From JABWBD01 sp040768665 (GTDB taxonomy: Bacteria > Planctomycetota > Planctomycetia > Pirellulales > Thermoguttaceae), in assembly GCA_040768665.1 (NCBI GenBank), contig JAXGMN010000011.1, positions 124,001 to 188,000 of the forward strand: a stretch of DNA of 64,000 nt, given 5' to 3'. Below, piece by piece: positions 22,889 to 32,993 of the stretch; position 1 is the first letter of the stretch; the number at the start of each line of letters is the position of its first letter. The position numbers and the translations under genes are program-made. The notes below the pieces were generated by a model. It made no database searches. It saw only the letters and a program-made list of their open reading frames with translations, and was not told the DNA's origin.

Positions 22889-24541
22889 ATGGCCGCGGAT
22901 GACCTGCCGCCATCGGCTGCGGAAGATTCCATTCGCCGATTCGAGCGAGACTGGCTGGCGGGGGACCGGCGTCCTCTGGATGTCTACCTCCCGCCGCGAT
23001 CCGATCCCGGGTATGCCGCCACGCTGGAAGAGCTTGTTTGTGTCGAAATGGAGCTGCGCTGGCGGGCACGGGCGGAAGTGGCCGGTGACCCCAGCCGCGG
23101 CGAAGACGAGGCATTGCCTTGCCGGGTGGAGCAGTACTGCGAGAAATTCGAGGAACTCGGCAAGCCGGCGCGCTTGCTTCGCTTGGCGCAGCAGGAGTAC
23201 GAAGTGCGCTGCCGCTTTTCGCGGCCGCCGACGATCGACGAGTATCGCCGACGTTTTCCCGGCCTGGAGATCACGCTTCAGAAGCTACGTGTCTCTGATC
23301 CGTTCTCCATCATTGGATACGAGGTGGAAGAAGAGCTTGGTCGCGGCGGCATGGGAGTGGTCTACCGCGTTCGCCAGCAATCGACCGGCAGGCGACTGGC
23401 GCTGAAAATGATCCTCTGCGGCCGAGGCGCGACGTTTCAGGAACTCGCCCGCTTCCGCATCGAAGCGGAAGCGATGGCATGCCTCAATCATCCCAACATC
23501 ATCAAGATCCGTGACGTCGGCGTTGCCGCGGGATGCCCGTTTTTCGTACTGGATTGGGCAGAGCGGGGCAGCCTCAAGGATTGGCTCCGCAAGCAGACTC
23601 CCCGGGAGCCCCTTTGGTGCGCGGATCTGGTGCGGACGCTCGCGTTGGCCATGCAGCATGCGCACGGCCGCGGGATGCTCCACCGCGATCTGAAACCGGC
23701 AAATATTCTCATGATGGGAGACGGGACACCCAAGATTTCCGACTTCGGACTGGTGAAGTTTGCGGCACCGGTCGCCAAGGTGAGCCAAGCGTGCTGCACC
23801 TTCTCGGTATCGGCGCTCGACATTGAGCTGGCTCGTTTTTCAAGCGAACTGGGCGCGCAGTATCACTCGGCTTCCAACGCAGAGGGAATCGACGACGAGC
23901 AGTACACTCGCCGCATCTGGCGCCAATGTGCGGCCCGCACGGGTACGCTCACGGATGCAGCAGGACTGCACTCGGTTCTGGAGTTCCTGGAGGAAATGAA
24001 GCAGCAGACTCCGGTCTCTGGGCTCGAGGGACTGGACGAGCTGACTCGTTCCGAGGCGGTCATGGGAAGCCCGAGTTACATGGCGCCCGAACAGGCCGCC
24101 GGTGAGCTTGCCCGGATCGGTCCGCGCACGGACGTCTATGCGTTGGGCGTGATCCTTTACGAGTTGCTCTCCGGACGGCCGCCGTTTTCCTCGACCAGTT
24201 TTGCGGAAGTGTTGAACCAGGTTCAGAGGGTCCAACCCATGCCGCCGCGCAAGTTGCGGCCTGAATTGCCCCGGAGATTGGAGACGATCTGCTTGAAGTG
24301 TCTGGAAAAGAAACCCGAGCAGCGATATGCCAGCGCGAAAGCCCTTGCCGAGGAGTTGACGCGTTTTTTGGGCGCGGACGCGTCAACAATCGCGGGCCCG
24401 ATTTCGCCCCTTGCTCAGGAAGCCCATCAGCAATCGCAGACGGAGCATCCTCGTTCTCCAGAGAACATTCAGAACCGTGTGGAGAGCACCCCCGAGCGGA
24501 CCGCAACGTGGACGTGGTGGCCGTTCCGCGCCAGGAAGTAG
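22889..24541 (+). CDS. Ser/Thr protein kinase with long activation-segment insert
   Basis: 550 aa. About 150 N-terminal residues precede the kinase domain. Glycine loop LGRGGMGVVYRV (about residue 150), VAIK-type lysine in LALKMI (about 171), catalytic HRDLKPANI (about 265), DFGLVKF (about 285) and GSPSYMAPEQA (about 396) are all present, so it should be active. About 100 residues lie between DFG and APE, far more than the usual 20-30. No transmembrane helix follows, so it is cytoplasmic. It converges with an ECF sigma gene on the other strand. Confidence 0.92.
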   Translation: MAADDLPPSAAEDSIRRFERDWLAGDRRPLDVYLPPRSDPGYAATLEELVCVEMELRWRARAEVAGDPSRGEDEALPCRVEQYCEKFEELGKPARLLRLAQQEYEVRCRFSRPPTIDEYRRRFPGLEITLQKLRVSDPFSIIGYEVEEELGRGGMGVVYRVRQQSTGRRLALKMILCGRGATFQELARFRIEAEAMACLNHPNIIKIRDVGVAAGCPFFVLDWAERGSLKDWLRKQTPREPLWCADLVRTLALAMQHAHGRGMLHRDLKPANILMMGDGTPKISDFGLVKFAAPVAKVSQACCTFSVSALDIELARFSSELGAQYHSASNAEGIDDEQYTRRIWRQCAARTGTLTDAAGLHSVLEFLEEMKQQTPVSGLEGLDELTRSEAVMGSPSYMAPEQAAGELARIGPRTDVYALGVILYELLSGRPPFSSTSFAEVLNQVQRVQPMPPRKLRPELPRRLETICLKCLEKKPEQRYASAKALAEELTRFLGADASTIAGPISPLAQEAHQQSQTEHPRSPENIQNRVESTPERTATWTWWPFRARK

Positions 24542-24578
24542 GCGAGGGACAGGGATGTCGCAGGCAGGCCAGCCTTTG

Positions 24579-25172
24579 CTAGGAACTTTCTTGGAGTTGC
24601 CGCTCCAGGCGGCGCCGCACCCGCTTCAGAATGCGACCAACCGTCCGTTCGGAGCAACTCAGCTTAGCGGCGATTTCCTGGTGGCTGTGACCGTCGAGCC
24701 GAAGTTGGAGAAACTGCCGCTCCTCCTCATCCAGCGAGGCGATGAGTTGTTGCAGTTCGTCGGCAAATTCGGCGGCCTCCGCAGGAGTCGGGCCGGGGTC
24801 CTCGCCATCAATTCTACGAGCGTTTTCTGCGTCCAAGTACCCGTCGCGTTCGCGCTGCACGCCGCGTTTCTTCCGAAAATGGTAACGAGCATGTTGGCGC
24901 ACCTTGGTGAGCGTGATTGCGCAAAGCAACCGCCAGAGGCTTTCGGTATCCGAAAGCTGATAATCTCCCCTCGCGGAATGTCGAAAGAAGCTCCGGCAGG
25001 CCGACTGGACAATGTCTTCCGGCTCGACGCGCCGGCGCAGCGCCGGTTCGAGGTGCCTGCTGGCAAGTCGCTGGAGCGCCTCGCCATAGCGGTCCCACAG
25101 CAATCTCATCGCCTCCTCGTCACCGGCGAGCAGGGCCGCAACCCAGGTTCGCGAGCTTTCGTCGGCGGGCAT
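24579..25172 (-). CDS. ECF-type RNA polymerase sigma factor
   Basis: About 197 aa from ATG 25172 (five codons inside the longest frame). Sigma-2 region: EEAMRLLWDRYGEALQRLASRHL and VEPEDIVQSACRSFFR. Sigma-4 region: LDEEERQFLQLRLDGHSHQEIAAKL and SERTVGRILKRVRRRLER, a helix-turn-helix for -35 recognition. The VEPEDIVQ motif is typical of planctomycete ECF groups associated with Ser/Thr kinases, and kinase genes flank it on both sides. No anti-sigma factor is adjacent. Confidence 0.92.
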   Translation of the reverse strand: MPADESSRTWVAALLAGDEEAMRLLWDRYGEALQRLASRHLEPALRRRVEPEDIVQSACRSFFRHSARGDYQLSDTESLWRLLCAITLTKVRQHARYHFRKKRGVQRERDGYLDAENARRIDGEDPGPTPAEAAEFADELQQLIASLDEEERQFLQLRLDGHSHQEIAAKLSCSERTVGRILKRVRRRLERQLQESS

Positions 25173-25271
25173 TCGTCTTCCCTCCAAGGTCTGGTTACGT
25201 CGGTGCTTCTTGCTGGCAGTGTGCGACTGGAAGCCGTCATCCTTGCCGAATCCGGGGCAAATCCCAACCGA

Positions 25272-26181
25272 TCACGTGGCAAATATCGAGATCACGGGAC
25301 CTCCTCGATTCCTTCCAAGGCACGCCGGGCCGCTGCTCGAACACCTGCGTCCCGATCGGACAACGCGCTGGTCACCGCCTGTCGCACCTCGACGCGGCCT
25401 TTGCCCGTCGGCTTCCAGCAGTATCTCTTCGTGTACACTGGTTGGACTGAACAAACGGCAACCCAGCGCCACGGCGAAGTCCTCGCAGGTGGCTAAGCGG
25501 TCGTTCGGATTTTTGGCGAGCCCCTTCAAGACGGCCTCGCAAACTTCGCGAGGCAAGCCGGCACGGAGCACTTTCGGCGGCGCCTGCTCGCGGTGCATTG
25601 ACAGCAACTCGAGTGGATCTCTCGACTCGAAGGGTCGCTTTCCGACCAGCATCTCGAAGACAACCACGGCCAAGGCATACGGTGGCGATGGCCGGGTGAA
25701 GCAGGCTCGCGCCCAGCCTGGCTTCCTCGGCGAACATCACCTGTAAACGATCTTTGTGCTCCGGCGGGCGATGATGCGGCGATGGCCGCAGCACTTTGAC
25801 CGCCACAGGCCGGTCCAACCGATGGTCGTGGCCAAGAAATACCAGCCCCATACCCCCACGTCCCAGCTCCCGCTTCAACTCATAGCGGTCGTTCAGCAGC
25901 AGGCCGTGCCGGAACACGCTTCGAAGTTGCCGGTGGACCTTCGCATCAGCCAGCGAACTGAGCCCACCCATCGCTCCGCGTGCGGAAAACGTGAGGGTCG
26001 GGTCCAAGGCATCGTCGGCCGACTCGACGAGACTGCCGGACACCAGGTCCAGAGCGCCAACCCGGGGAAACCGCTTTCGGTATTCCTCCAGCGGAACCGG
26101 CTGACCGGCAATCCAGGCCGACTCAAACCGCTTGCGGAGTTGCTCGTCGGCCGTAACGAGAGTTATCCGGGAATCGTCCAT
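25272..26181 (-). pseudogene. Ser/Thr kinase with deleted catalytic core
   Basis: The first frame (from ATG 26181) gives a kinase N-lobe: LGRGGMGLVFLGHDHRLDRPVAVKVL through EEARLGASLLHPAIATV. At about 25690 sequence jumps, in another frame, to ALAVVVFEMLVGKRPF, the region after the APE motif. The HRD, DFG and APE segments (about 100 residues) are missing and the reading frame shifts. It would follow the ECF gene in reverse order on the same strand, fitting a former kinase-sigma pair. Confidence 0.8.
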
Positions 26182-26289
26182 TCGAGACCGATCGATAACG
26201 AGACCGCAACAAACCTGCGGGTGCAACAACTTGCGGGTACAACAACGCGCAGTATATCGGCAATTCCCGGAAGTAAGCAAACTGCCCGG

Positions 26290-26790
26290 AATCTGCGGGT
26301 ATGGGGATTGTCATGCCCCGAGCCGACTCGTCGCTGACCAATTCCCAAACAAGTTCACCCATCAGTTGCAAAAATCTCGGCGAACGGTGCCGGAAACGCC
26401 CTGGTTTTCGGCATCAAACACTTCCAACGGTCGAAATATCAGACTTCACCGCCGGTGAAGTCCGAGTTAAACGCCAAAAAGTCGGTTTCAGCCCTAAAAA
26501 AGGGGCGAAACCGCTGACCAATTCCCAAACAAGTTCACCACAGCCCGGGCGCAAAAGCTGATGGTCGAATACTGGGATCGAGCACCGTCGGGCACCGCCT
26601 GCCCCACCTCCCGCCACTTGCCACTGGGTTGAATCCGGCCTCTTCATTTCTTCACCGAACTGGGCGATTTAATCAAGTCGCCAGAGGGGCGGAGACATTG
26701 AGCTTTCGACGAGCCCGCCGGCGTTTTTCGGAAAACCTCGCAGAAAACTTGTCTGCTTGGCCGGTCATTGAGCAATAGAGGGATTGCCAG
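26290..26790. other. Intergenic region with a 27-bp direct repeat
   Basis: The sequence GCTGACCAATTCCCAAACAA and its continuation AGTTCACC occur twice, at about 26333 and 26513. No gene is supported here; short frames on both strands are low-quality. Confidence 0.5.
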
Positions 26791-26839
26791 CCTGGTTGGC
26801 CGGCTTGTACACAGTTCGTCAATGTGTAAGGAGGCATCG

Positions 26840-27703
26840 ATGAGCTTGGTACGCGATTTCCAGATTGAAAGCGCAAGTCTTGGAGAAACGCGGATGGTCA
26901 CTGTCTTCCTTCCGCGCCATCCTCCAAAACGCGAATGTCCAGTCGTCTTCTGTGCGGACGGCCAGGCGGTGCACAGTTTTTCGCCCCGGCTCGACCTTGC
27001 GATCGAACGCGAAAGTGTCCCCGGAGTCGTTCTCGTTGGCGTCCACAGCAGCGATCGATATCGCCCCAAAGAGTACCTCGATGGAGTTGACCTTCGACGC
27101 TTTCTGGCACACGAGCGATTCTTCGCAGACGAAGTTTACCGCTGGGCCATCGCGGAATTCGATCTTTCCGCTGCCCGCCAGGCATGTGGGGTCTTCGGAT
27201 TCTCGAACGGGGCGGCGTTTGCTCTGTCGATGGGCGTCCGGCATCGCGACAAATACGGTGTGGTAATCGCGTTCTCCATTGCCGGCGGTCCGGACCGTGT
27301 TGCAGAGTCGGAATACGCGCGTCGTCCCATCGCCAGATACTACCTTTCCGCGGGGACGAGGGAGAAACCGTTCTGCAAAACCGCACGTGCAGTAGCCAGA
27401 CGTCTCGCCAATCACAACATCGAGCACGTCAGCACGGAACGGTGCGCCGGTCACGATTTCCGTTTCTGGGATTCCGAATTGCCGGAGGCGATTCGCTGGG
27501 GCTTCCCGACGAAACAACAGAGTTGGCTGGAACGGGTTAGGACTTTCCTGTTCGCCAGTGCAAGAACCCCGGAGAGTGCCGACGGCGTTCTGGCGTTGCA
27601 ATTGCTTGCGCATTCCACTCTCAAGGCGGGTTTGCGAAATCTTTCCGGAATTCCTGTCGGAGGATCCGCCAGAATAGCAATTATCAGTTCGTTGCTGCAG
27701 TAA
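26840..27703 (+). CDS. Putative esterase (enterochelin-esterase-like alpha/beta hydrolase)
   Basis: About 287 aa from ATG 26840, preceded by AAGGAGG with 5-6 nt spacing; the longer frame lacks this. The nucleophile elbow is GFSNGAAFA (GxSxG), an oxyanion region is near VVFCADGQAVHSF, and CAGHDFRFW supplies the likely catalytic histidine. This layout matches the PF00756 esterase family. No signal peptide, so probably cytoplasmic. Substrate unknown. Confidence 0.8.
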   Translation: MSLVRDFQIESASLGETRMVTVFLPRHPPKRECPVVFCADGQAVHSFSPRLDLAIERESVPGVVLVGVHSSDRYRPKEYLDGVDLRRFLAHERFFADEVYRWAIAEFDLSAARQACGVFGFSNGAAFALSMGVRHRDKYGVVIAFSIAGGPDRVAESEYARRPIARYYLSAGTREKPFCKTARAVARRLANHNIEHVSTERCAGHDFRFWDSELPEAIRWGFPTKQQSWLERVRTFLFASARTPESADGVLALQLLAHSTLKAGLRNLSGIPVGGSARIAIISSLLQ

Positions 27704-27778
27704 CGAGCGCAAGATAAGTGAGCGAACGTCCCTTGGGATTGTCGCATCCGACAAGCCCCCATCGAGGAGGAGAATCCC

Positions 27779-30700
27779 ATGATTTCTTGGGAAGCTACTA
27801 CGACCAAGCGTCGAGCGTGCTCACGGAAGCAGCCGCGGAAACTGCGGATGGAACCGCTGGAACAGCGCGCCCTGATGGCAGTCACGCTTAGTCTGTCGGG
27901 CAGCATCTTAAGCGTCATCGGTGATGCGCGCCACGACATCGTGGAACTGTACGAAACACCGTCCTCCACCCCACGTTCATTTGACTCCGTTGTGGCAGAC
28001 TCGCTTCAGGTCTCCTGGAGGGACGATCTGGGCCGCAGCGGCAGCCAGACCTACGACACCGCCTCGCTTACCAAGATCGTCTTTCGGGGTAAACAAGGCA
28101 ACGATGTCTTCAAGAACGTCAATAATCCAAACGGGTTGACAGTTTTTACCGTCGCACCGTCCGGTGAACAGGAATTCCAGTCGATCCTGCCTGTGATCGA
28201 GGCCTACGGCGGTGCTGGAAACGACCAGATTTGGGGCGGGCCGAAGGCGGACCTGCTACATGGCAAGCACGGAAACGACACCTTGTACGGCGGCGACGGA
28301 GGTGACAGCTTGTACGGTGGCGACGGAGCAGACACTCTGTTCGGCGGTGCCGGAACGAACCTTCTGAACGGGGGCATAGGGCCGGACACTCTTAACGGCG
28401 GCAGCGACGTAGACTTTCTTGACGGCGGAAAGGGACGCGACACGCTCAGCGGCGGTGCAGGCAACGACACCTACATCTTCAACAACCAGGCTGCCGGCGG
28501 CGGTTCGCTGGGCCGAGACACCATCAATGAATCGACCTCCACCGCCTCCGGTACCGACTTGCTCTACTTCGGCGGCCTCCTCGGCAATGTCATGAACCGC
28601 GGCGTCAGGGTCGACCTGGCGTCCACCGCGACGCAAACGGTCAACGAGTTCCTGACCCTGAAACTCTCGAGTGGAGCCGCCATCGAAAACGTCTCCGGCA
28701 CCCCTATAACGACGCGATTCGGGGCAATCAACTGAGTAACAGCCTGTTCGGATACGATGGCAACGATGCGCTCAGTGGCCGGGCAGGCGACGACACGCTC
28801 AACGGAGGCAGGGGAAACGACACGTTTGACGGTGGACAGGGAAACGACACGCTCAGCGGCGGTGCAGGCGACGACACCTACATCTTCAACAACCAGGCTG
28901 CCGGCGGCGGTTCGCTGGGCCGTGACACGATCAATGAATCGACCTCCACCGGCTCTGGCACCGACTTGCTCTACTTCGGCGGCCTCCTCGGCAATGTCAT
29001 GAACCGCGGAGTCAACGTCGACCTGGCGTCCACCGCGACGCAGACGATCAACGAGTTTTTGACCCTAAAACTCTCGAGTGGAGCCGCCATCGAAAACGTC
29101 TCCGGCACCCCCCATAACGACACGATTCGGGGCAATGAGCTGAGCAACAGCCTGTTCGGATACGATGGCAACGATGCGCTCAGTGGCCGGGCGGGCGACG
29201 ACACGCTCAGCGGAGGCAGGGGAAACGACACGTTTGACGGTGGACAGGGAAACGACACGCTCAGCGGCGGTGCAGGCAACGACACCTACTTCTTCAACAA
29301 CGAGGCTGCCGGCGGCGGTTCGCTGGGCCGAGACACCATCAATGAATCGACCTCCACCGGCTCCGGTACCGACTTGCTCTACTTCGGCGGCCTCCTCGGC
29401 AACGTCATGAACCGCGGCGTCAGGGTCGACCTGGCGTCCACCGCGACGCAGACGGTCAACGAGTTCCTGACCCTGAAACTCTCGAGTGGAGCCGCCATCG
29501 AAAACGTCTCCGGCACCCCCTATAACGACGCGATTCGGGGCAATCAACTGAGTAACAGCCTGTTCGGATACGATGGCAACGATGCGCTCAGTGGCCGGGC
29601 AGGCGACGACACGCTCAACGGAGGCAGGGGAAACGACCATCTTCACGGCGGACCCGGGACTAACCGACTTGACGGCGGCTCGGGCCGGGACCTGTATTGG
29701 TTCAGCAGTACGTCCGCCTCCACTATGGCTTACGACACGATCATCGAATCGGCGTCCGCCGGCGACGGCCCGGATGAACTCGACTTTTCGGCCTTGAACA
29801 AGCGCGCGAAAGTCGACGTGTCCTCCACCGCACCGCAGTTTGTCAATGAATTCCTAATTGTGCAGCTCTTTAGCGGGGCCGCCATCGAGAACGTCTATGG
29901 CACTCGCTACGACGACGTGATTTACGGCAATGCTCTTTCCAATGTGCTCCGCGGTGAGCTGGGCAACGACACTCTGTTCGGCGGCGGCGGCGACGATACG
30001 CTGAACGGTGGGTACGGCAACGACACGCTGTTCGGCGGTGACGGCGTCGACACGCTGTACGGTGGGCTCGGCAACGACAGCTTGTTCGGGGGCGTTGACA
30101 CCTACGTTGATTATCTTTATGGGCAGCGGGGCGCTGACCGCTTCCTGGTTCGCAGGGGCACCGGTATTACAGGGGACACAGCGGACCGAAGCTCCGAAGA
30201 TGCTCGTATCTTCTTTGAGGATGGCAGTCACATAACCGTACCCTTTACCAATCAAACGACTGACGGGGAGTATGCCGCCGGCCAGTGGACAGAACAGGAC
30301 ATCGCGTGGATTGACGCAGCTTTCGCAGAACTCGTGCGTCGGACGAACAACAACAACCTGGTCGGAAAGTCCAATGGCCAGGAGATGACATTCGTTCGCT
30401 ACGGCAATACGCTCTCCGGTCCCTCTGGCATCGCCGGCTGGAACGACAGCGGAAAGATCGCCATCAACCAGTTCGGAATCAGCCGCGGCCGGACCAGTGT
30501 CATGGACACCGTGTTCCACGAGATCGGGCACAATTGGGACGAGGAGTACGACGGTGCCGGATGGCGATCGCTGAGCGGATGGACGAACAGGAATCCCAAC
30601 GACCCCGCTTACAGCAAGGGCACAAACCCGAACCAGAACTGGTGGTACTTGACTGCGGCGGCGTTCAGCAGCGCGAACAGCTTCTACTCGCATTCGGACC

Positions 30701-30831
30701 CCAACGAGGATTTCGCAGAGTCCTTCGCGGCGTACTTCTCGCAGCGGGCAGGGCTGCACTCCACCGCCTCCCAGATTCCCGATAAGATCAACTTCATCGA
30801 CGCGATGTGTGCGAGCAAGACTACGATCTGA
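27779..30831 (+). pseudogene. RTX-repeat secreted metalloprotease-like protein, one frameshift
   Basis: The start has a planctomycete export-type N-terminus (RMEPLEQRALMAV). Many GGxGxDxL-type calcium-binding nonapeptides follow (GNDTLYGGDGG and relatives). Three tandem units of 408 bp (starting about 28466, 28874 and 29282) repeat a 136-residue module. The C-terminal 180 residues contain HEIGHNWDE, a zinc-protease motif, with a third ligand region in EDFAESFAAYF. Frame is lost near 28705, where a run of C is one base shorter than in repeat 3. Without that the protein would be about 1,017 aa. Slippage could restore it, so inactivity is not certain. Confidence 0.8.
28466..29690 (+). repeat. 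Three tandem 408-bp repeats in the RTX gene
   Basis: Copies starting near 28466, 28874 and 29282 share GACACCTAC(A/T)TCTTCAACAA and are nearly identical over the unit. The poly-C tract after GGCAC differs among copies (4, 6 with a changed codon, and 5), and the first copy is out of frame. Confidence 0.85.
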
Positions 30832-31112
30832 GCGGCCGACGGGGCATGGAGCAGAAGGTCGAGGAACTCCAACTGGAATGGAAAGCGGAACGTCGGAAGC
30901 AGTTCTAGGCCAAGAAGGAGACGGTCGCGGAGGAATAAAGACCTGAGGCCAAGACGGACGCCAGCTTGCCGGCGACGGGAAGAATGGTTGCCACCGGGAG
31001 ATCTGCCGGGCTACACTACCGATGAATGGTCGTTGACGCCGAATACCCGGACTAGCCGAAAGACGGACCAGTTCTCAACCGCGCAATAGACGGTTACCGA
31101 CCAGCAAGCCCT

Positions 31113-31235
31113 GTAACCGTTCACGGGGCGGAAGAGAGGGGGACAGGTCCATGTTTTCGGCCAGCGTTCTTGCCGCCAAAATACGCCAACTGGCCGAAAA
31201 ATGGACCAGTCCCCGACCGCCCCGTGAACAGTTAC
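31113..31235. repeat. Palindromic element, GTAACCGTTCAC type, copy A
   Basis: Terminal inverted repeats GTAACCGTTCACGG / CCGTGAACAGTTAC enclose an inner palindrome from GGGGACAGGTCCATG to GGACCAGTCCCC. It is flanked by the direct repeat GCAAGCCCT on both sides, compatible with a target duplication. It lies just upstream of the sulfatase gene and contributes a false upstream ATG. Confidence 0.85.
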
Positions 31236-31261
31236 GCAAGCCCTTGGAAAACCCGACTGCA

Positions 31262-32674
31262 ATGACTCTCAACCTACCGATTCGGCTTTTCTGCGATCTG
31301 TTTCCACTGTTCGCATGCATCGTTGCTTCGCTCGGCGCAGCCGCCTCTGCTGCGGAATCTGGCGTGGCAAAACCGGAGGACGCGCGCCCCAACGTTGTTG
31401 TGATCTTCGCCGATGACCTCGGTTCCGTCGATCTTGGCTGCTACGGTTCGACGGAGCTGATTACGCCAAACGCCGACTCGCTGGCTGCGCGCGGAGTGCG
31501 CTTCGCGCAGTTCTACTCGGCCGCGCCCGTCTGCTCGCCTTCCCGTGCCGGACTGCTTACCGGCCGCTATCCGGTCCGCGCGGGCGTGCCCGGCAATTGC
31601 GCTTCCCAGAGATTGGGCCACGGAGCTCTGCCTCCCGACGAGAACACCGCGGCCGAAATGTTCCGCGCAGCAGGGTATGCCACGGCGCATATCGGAAAAT
31701 GGCACCTCGGCTACACCCCGGAGACATCACCGCTTGAGCAGGGCTTCGATCATTCGTTTGGCCACATGGGCGGGTGCATCGACAACTACTCGCATTTCTT
31801 TTACTGGAGCGGCCCGAATGTCCATGACCTGTACCGCGACGGTACCGAGGTCTACCACGACGGCGAGTACTTCCCCGACCTGATGCTCCACGAGGCGCTG
31901 CAATTCATCCGAGAGAAGCGGTCGCGTCCCTTCTTCGTCTACTACGCACTCAACACGCCCCACTACCCATACCAGGGCGAGGCGAAGTGGCTGAAGCGGT
32001 TCGAGAATCTGCCACACCCTCGCAACCTCTATGCGGCCTTTGTCGCCTCCCAGGACGAGCGGATCGGGACGCTGTTGAAAGGATTGGATGAGTCGGGGCT
32101 CCGCGACCGGACGATCGTCGTCTTCCAATCGGACAACGGCCACTCGACCGAGGAACGGGCCCATTTTGGCGGCGGCAGCGCGGGGCCGTATCGCGGCGCC
32201 AAGTTCAGCCTGTTCGAAGGCGGCATCCGTCTGCCCGCCATCATTTCCTGGCCCACCAAACTCCCACAAGGCGAGGTTCGCGATCAAGTGGGGCATGCCT
32301 GCGACTGGCTTCCCACCTTGGCGGAACTCTGCGGCATCGATCCGCCTGCGGCCGAATTGGACGGAAAAAGCCTGGTGGGCGTGATCGGGTCGAAAGACGC
32401 TCCCTCGCCGCACGAAGTCCTTCACTGGCAGACCGGCACCGGCCGCGGTGCTCAATGGGCCGTACGCGAGGGGAAGTGGAAGTTGTTGGGCAACGCCCGC
32501 GACACCTCGGACGGCAAAACGCCGCCCGAACGGTTTCCCCTCTTCCTTGCCGATCTCGAAAGCGATGTCTCCGAGACGAAGAACTACGCCGCCGACCACC
32601 CGGACATTGTGCGGCACCTGCAGGAACTGCACGACCGCTGGGCGGCGGAGGCGGAATCGTCGATGCGGCAATAA
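31262..32674 (+). CDS. Sulfatase (formylglycine-dependent), exported
   Basis: About 470 aa from ATG 31262; the longer frame starts inside a palindromic element. The signal peptide spans about residues 4-30 (LFPLFACIVASLGAAASA). VVIFADDLGSVDLGCYG carries the metal-binding aspartates and CSPSRAGLLTGRY (about residue 91) is the sulfatase signature whose Cys becomes formylglycine. HIGKWHLGY and the DNGHS segment add metal and sulfate ligands. It probably desulfates polysaccharides or steroid-type esters in the periplasm. A GC-rich hairpin follows. Confidence 0.93.
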   Translation: MTLNLPIRLFCDLFPLFACIVASLGAAASAAESGVAKPEDARPNVVVIFADDLGSVDLGCYGSTELITPNADSLAARGVRFAQFYSAAPVCSPSRAGLLTGRYPVRAGVPGNCASQRLGHGALPPDENTAAEMFRAAGYATAHIGKWHLGYTPETSPLEQGFDHSFGHMGGCIDNYSHFFYWSGPNVHDLYRDGTEVYHDGEYFPDLMLHEALQFIREKRSRPFFVYYALNTPHYPYQGEAKWLKRFENLPHPRNLYAAFVASQDERIGTLLKGLDESGLRDRTIVVFQSDNGHSTEERAHFGGGSAGPYRGAKFSLFEGGIRLPAIISWPTKLPQGEVRDQVGHACDWLPTLAELCGIDPPAAELDGKSLVGVIGSKDAPSPHEVLHWQTGTGRGAQWAVREGKWKLLGNARDTSDGKTPPERFPLFLADLESDVSETKNYAADHPDIVRHLQELHDRWAAEAESSMRQ

Positions 32675-32708
32675 GGAGAGCGGTAGATGAGAATTTACCC
32701 GCATATCA

Positions 32709-32738
32709 GCCCGGCTGCTGGGAAGCAGCCGGGCTGAT
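32709..32738 (+). terminator. GC-rich hairpin after the sulfatase gene
   Basis: CAGCCCGGCTGCT pairs with AGCAGCCGGGCTG around a short loop. There is no strong T-tract, so it may be a REP-like hairpin rather than a true terminator; a related hairpin lies inside the element at 45642. Confidence 0.5.
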
Positions 32739-32880
32739 GGCAATCGTGAGAGGATAGGCTCTGGGAAATTGCCGCACCGATCAGGGGCTACTAACCGCGG
32801 CGGTAGCTGTATACGATTTGGGAGATCCGTAGCGATCTCATGCGGAAGTGTTGTCGCGTACGCATCCAGCAATAGAGCCG

Positions 32881-32969
32881 GCTGAAAAAGGAGACAGGCA
32901 CCGCAACACCTTGTATCGATCGCAAGTCGAGCCACCACCCGTTGCGGAGCCAGTCCCCTCTTTTTCAGC
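32881..32969. repeat. Palindromic element, GCTGAAAAAG type
   Basis: Outer inverted repeat GCTGAAAAAG / CTTTTTCAGC with the inner core GGAGACAGGCACC...GGAGCCAGTCCCC. Same core as the other elements, different ends. It lies 25 bp upstream of the next gene and may contain its ribosome binding region. Confidence 0.7.
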
Positions 32970-32993
32970 AGTTTCCAACAGGGGGCAGGTTTC

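Noticed and set aside
26819..27754. A 311-aa minus-strand frame opposite the esterase gene
   Set aside because: It mirrors the esterase frame in a GC-rich region; the plus-strand gene has a ribosome binding site and GxSxG motif.
28204..29690. CRISPR array or satellite repeat
   Set aside because: The repeats are 408 bp, in the coding strand and encode RTX motifs, with no spacer pattern.
31151..31261. Upstream ATG for the sulfatase
   Set aside because: It lies inside a palindromic element; the signal peptide begins at the ATG at 31262.
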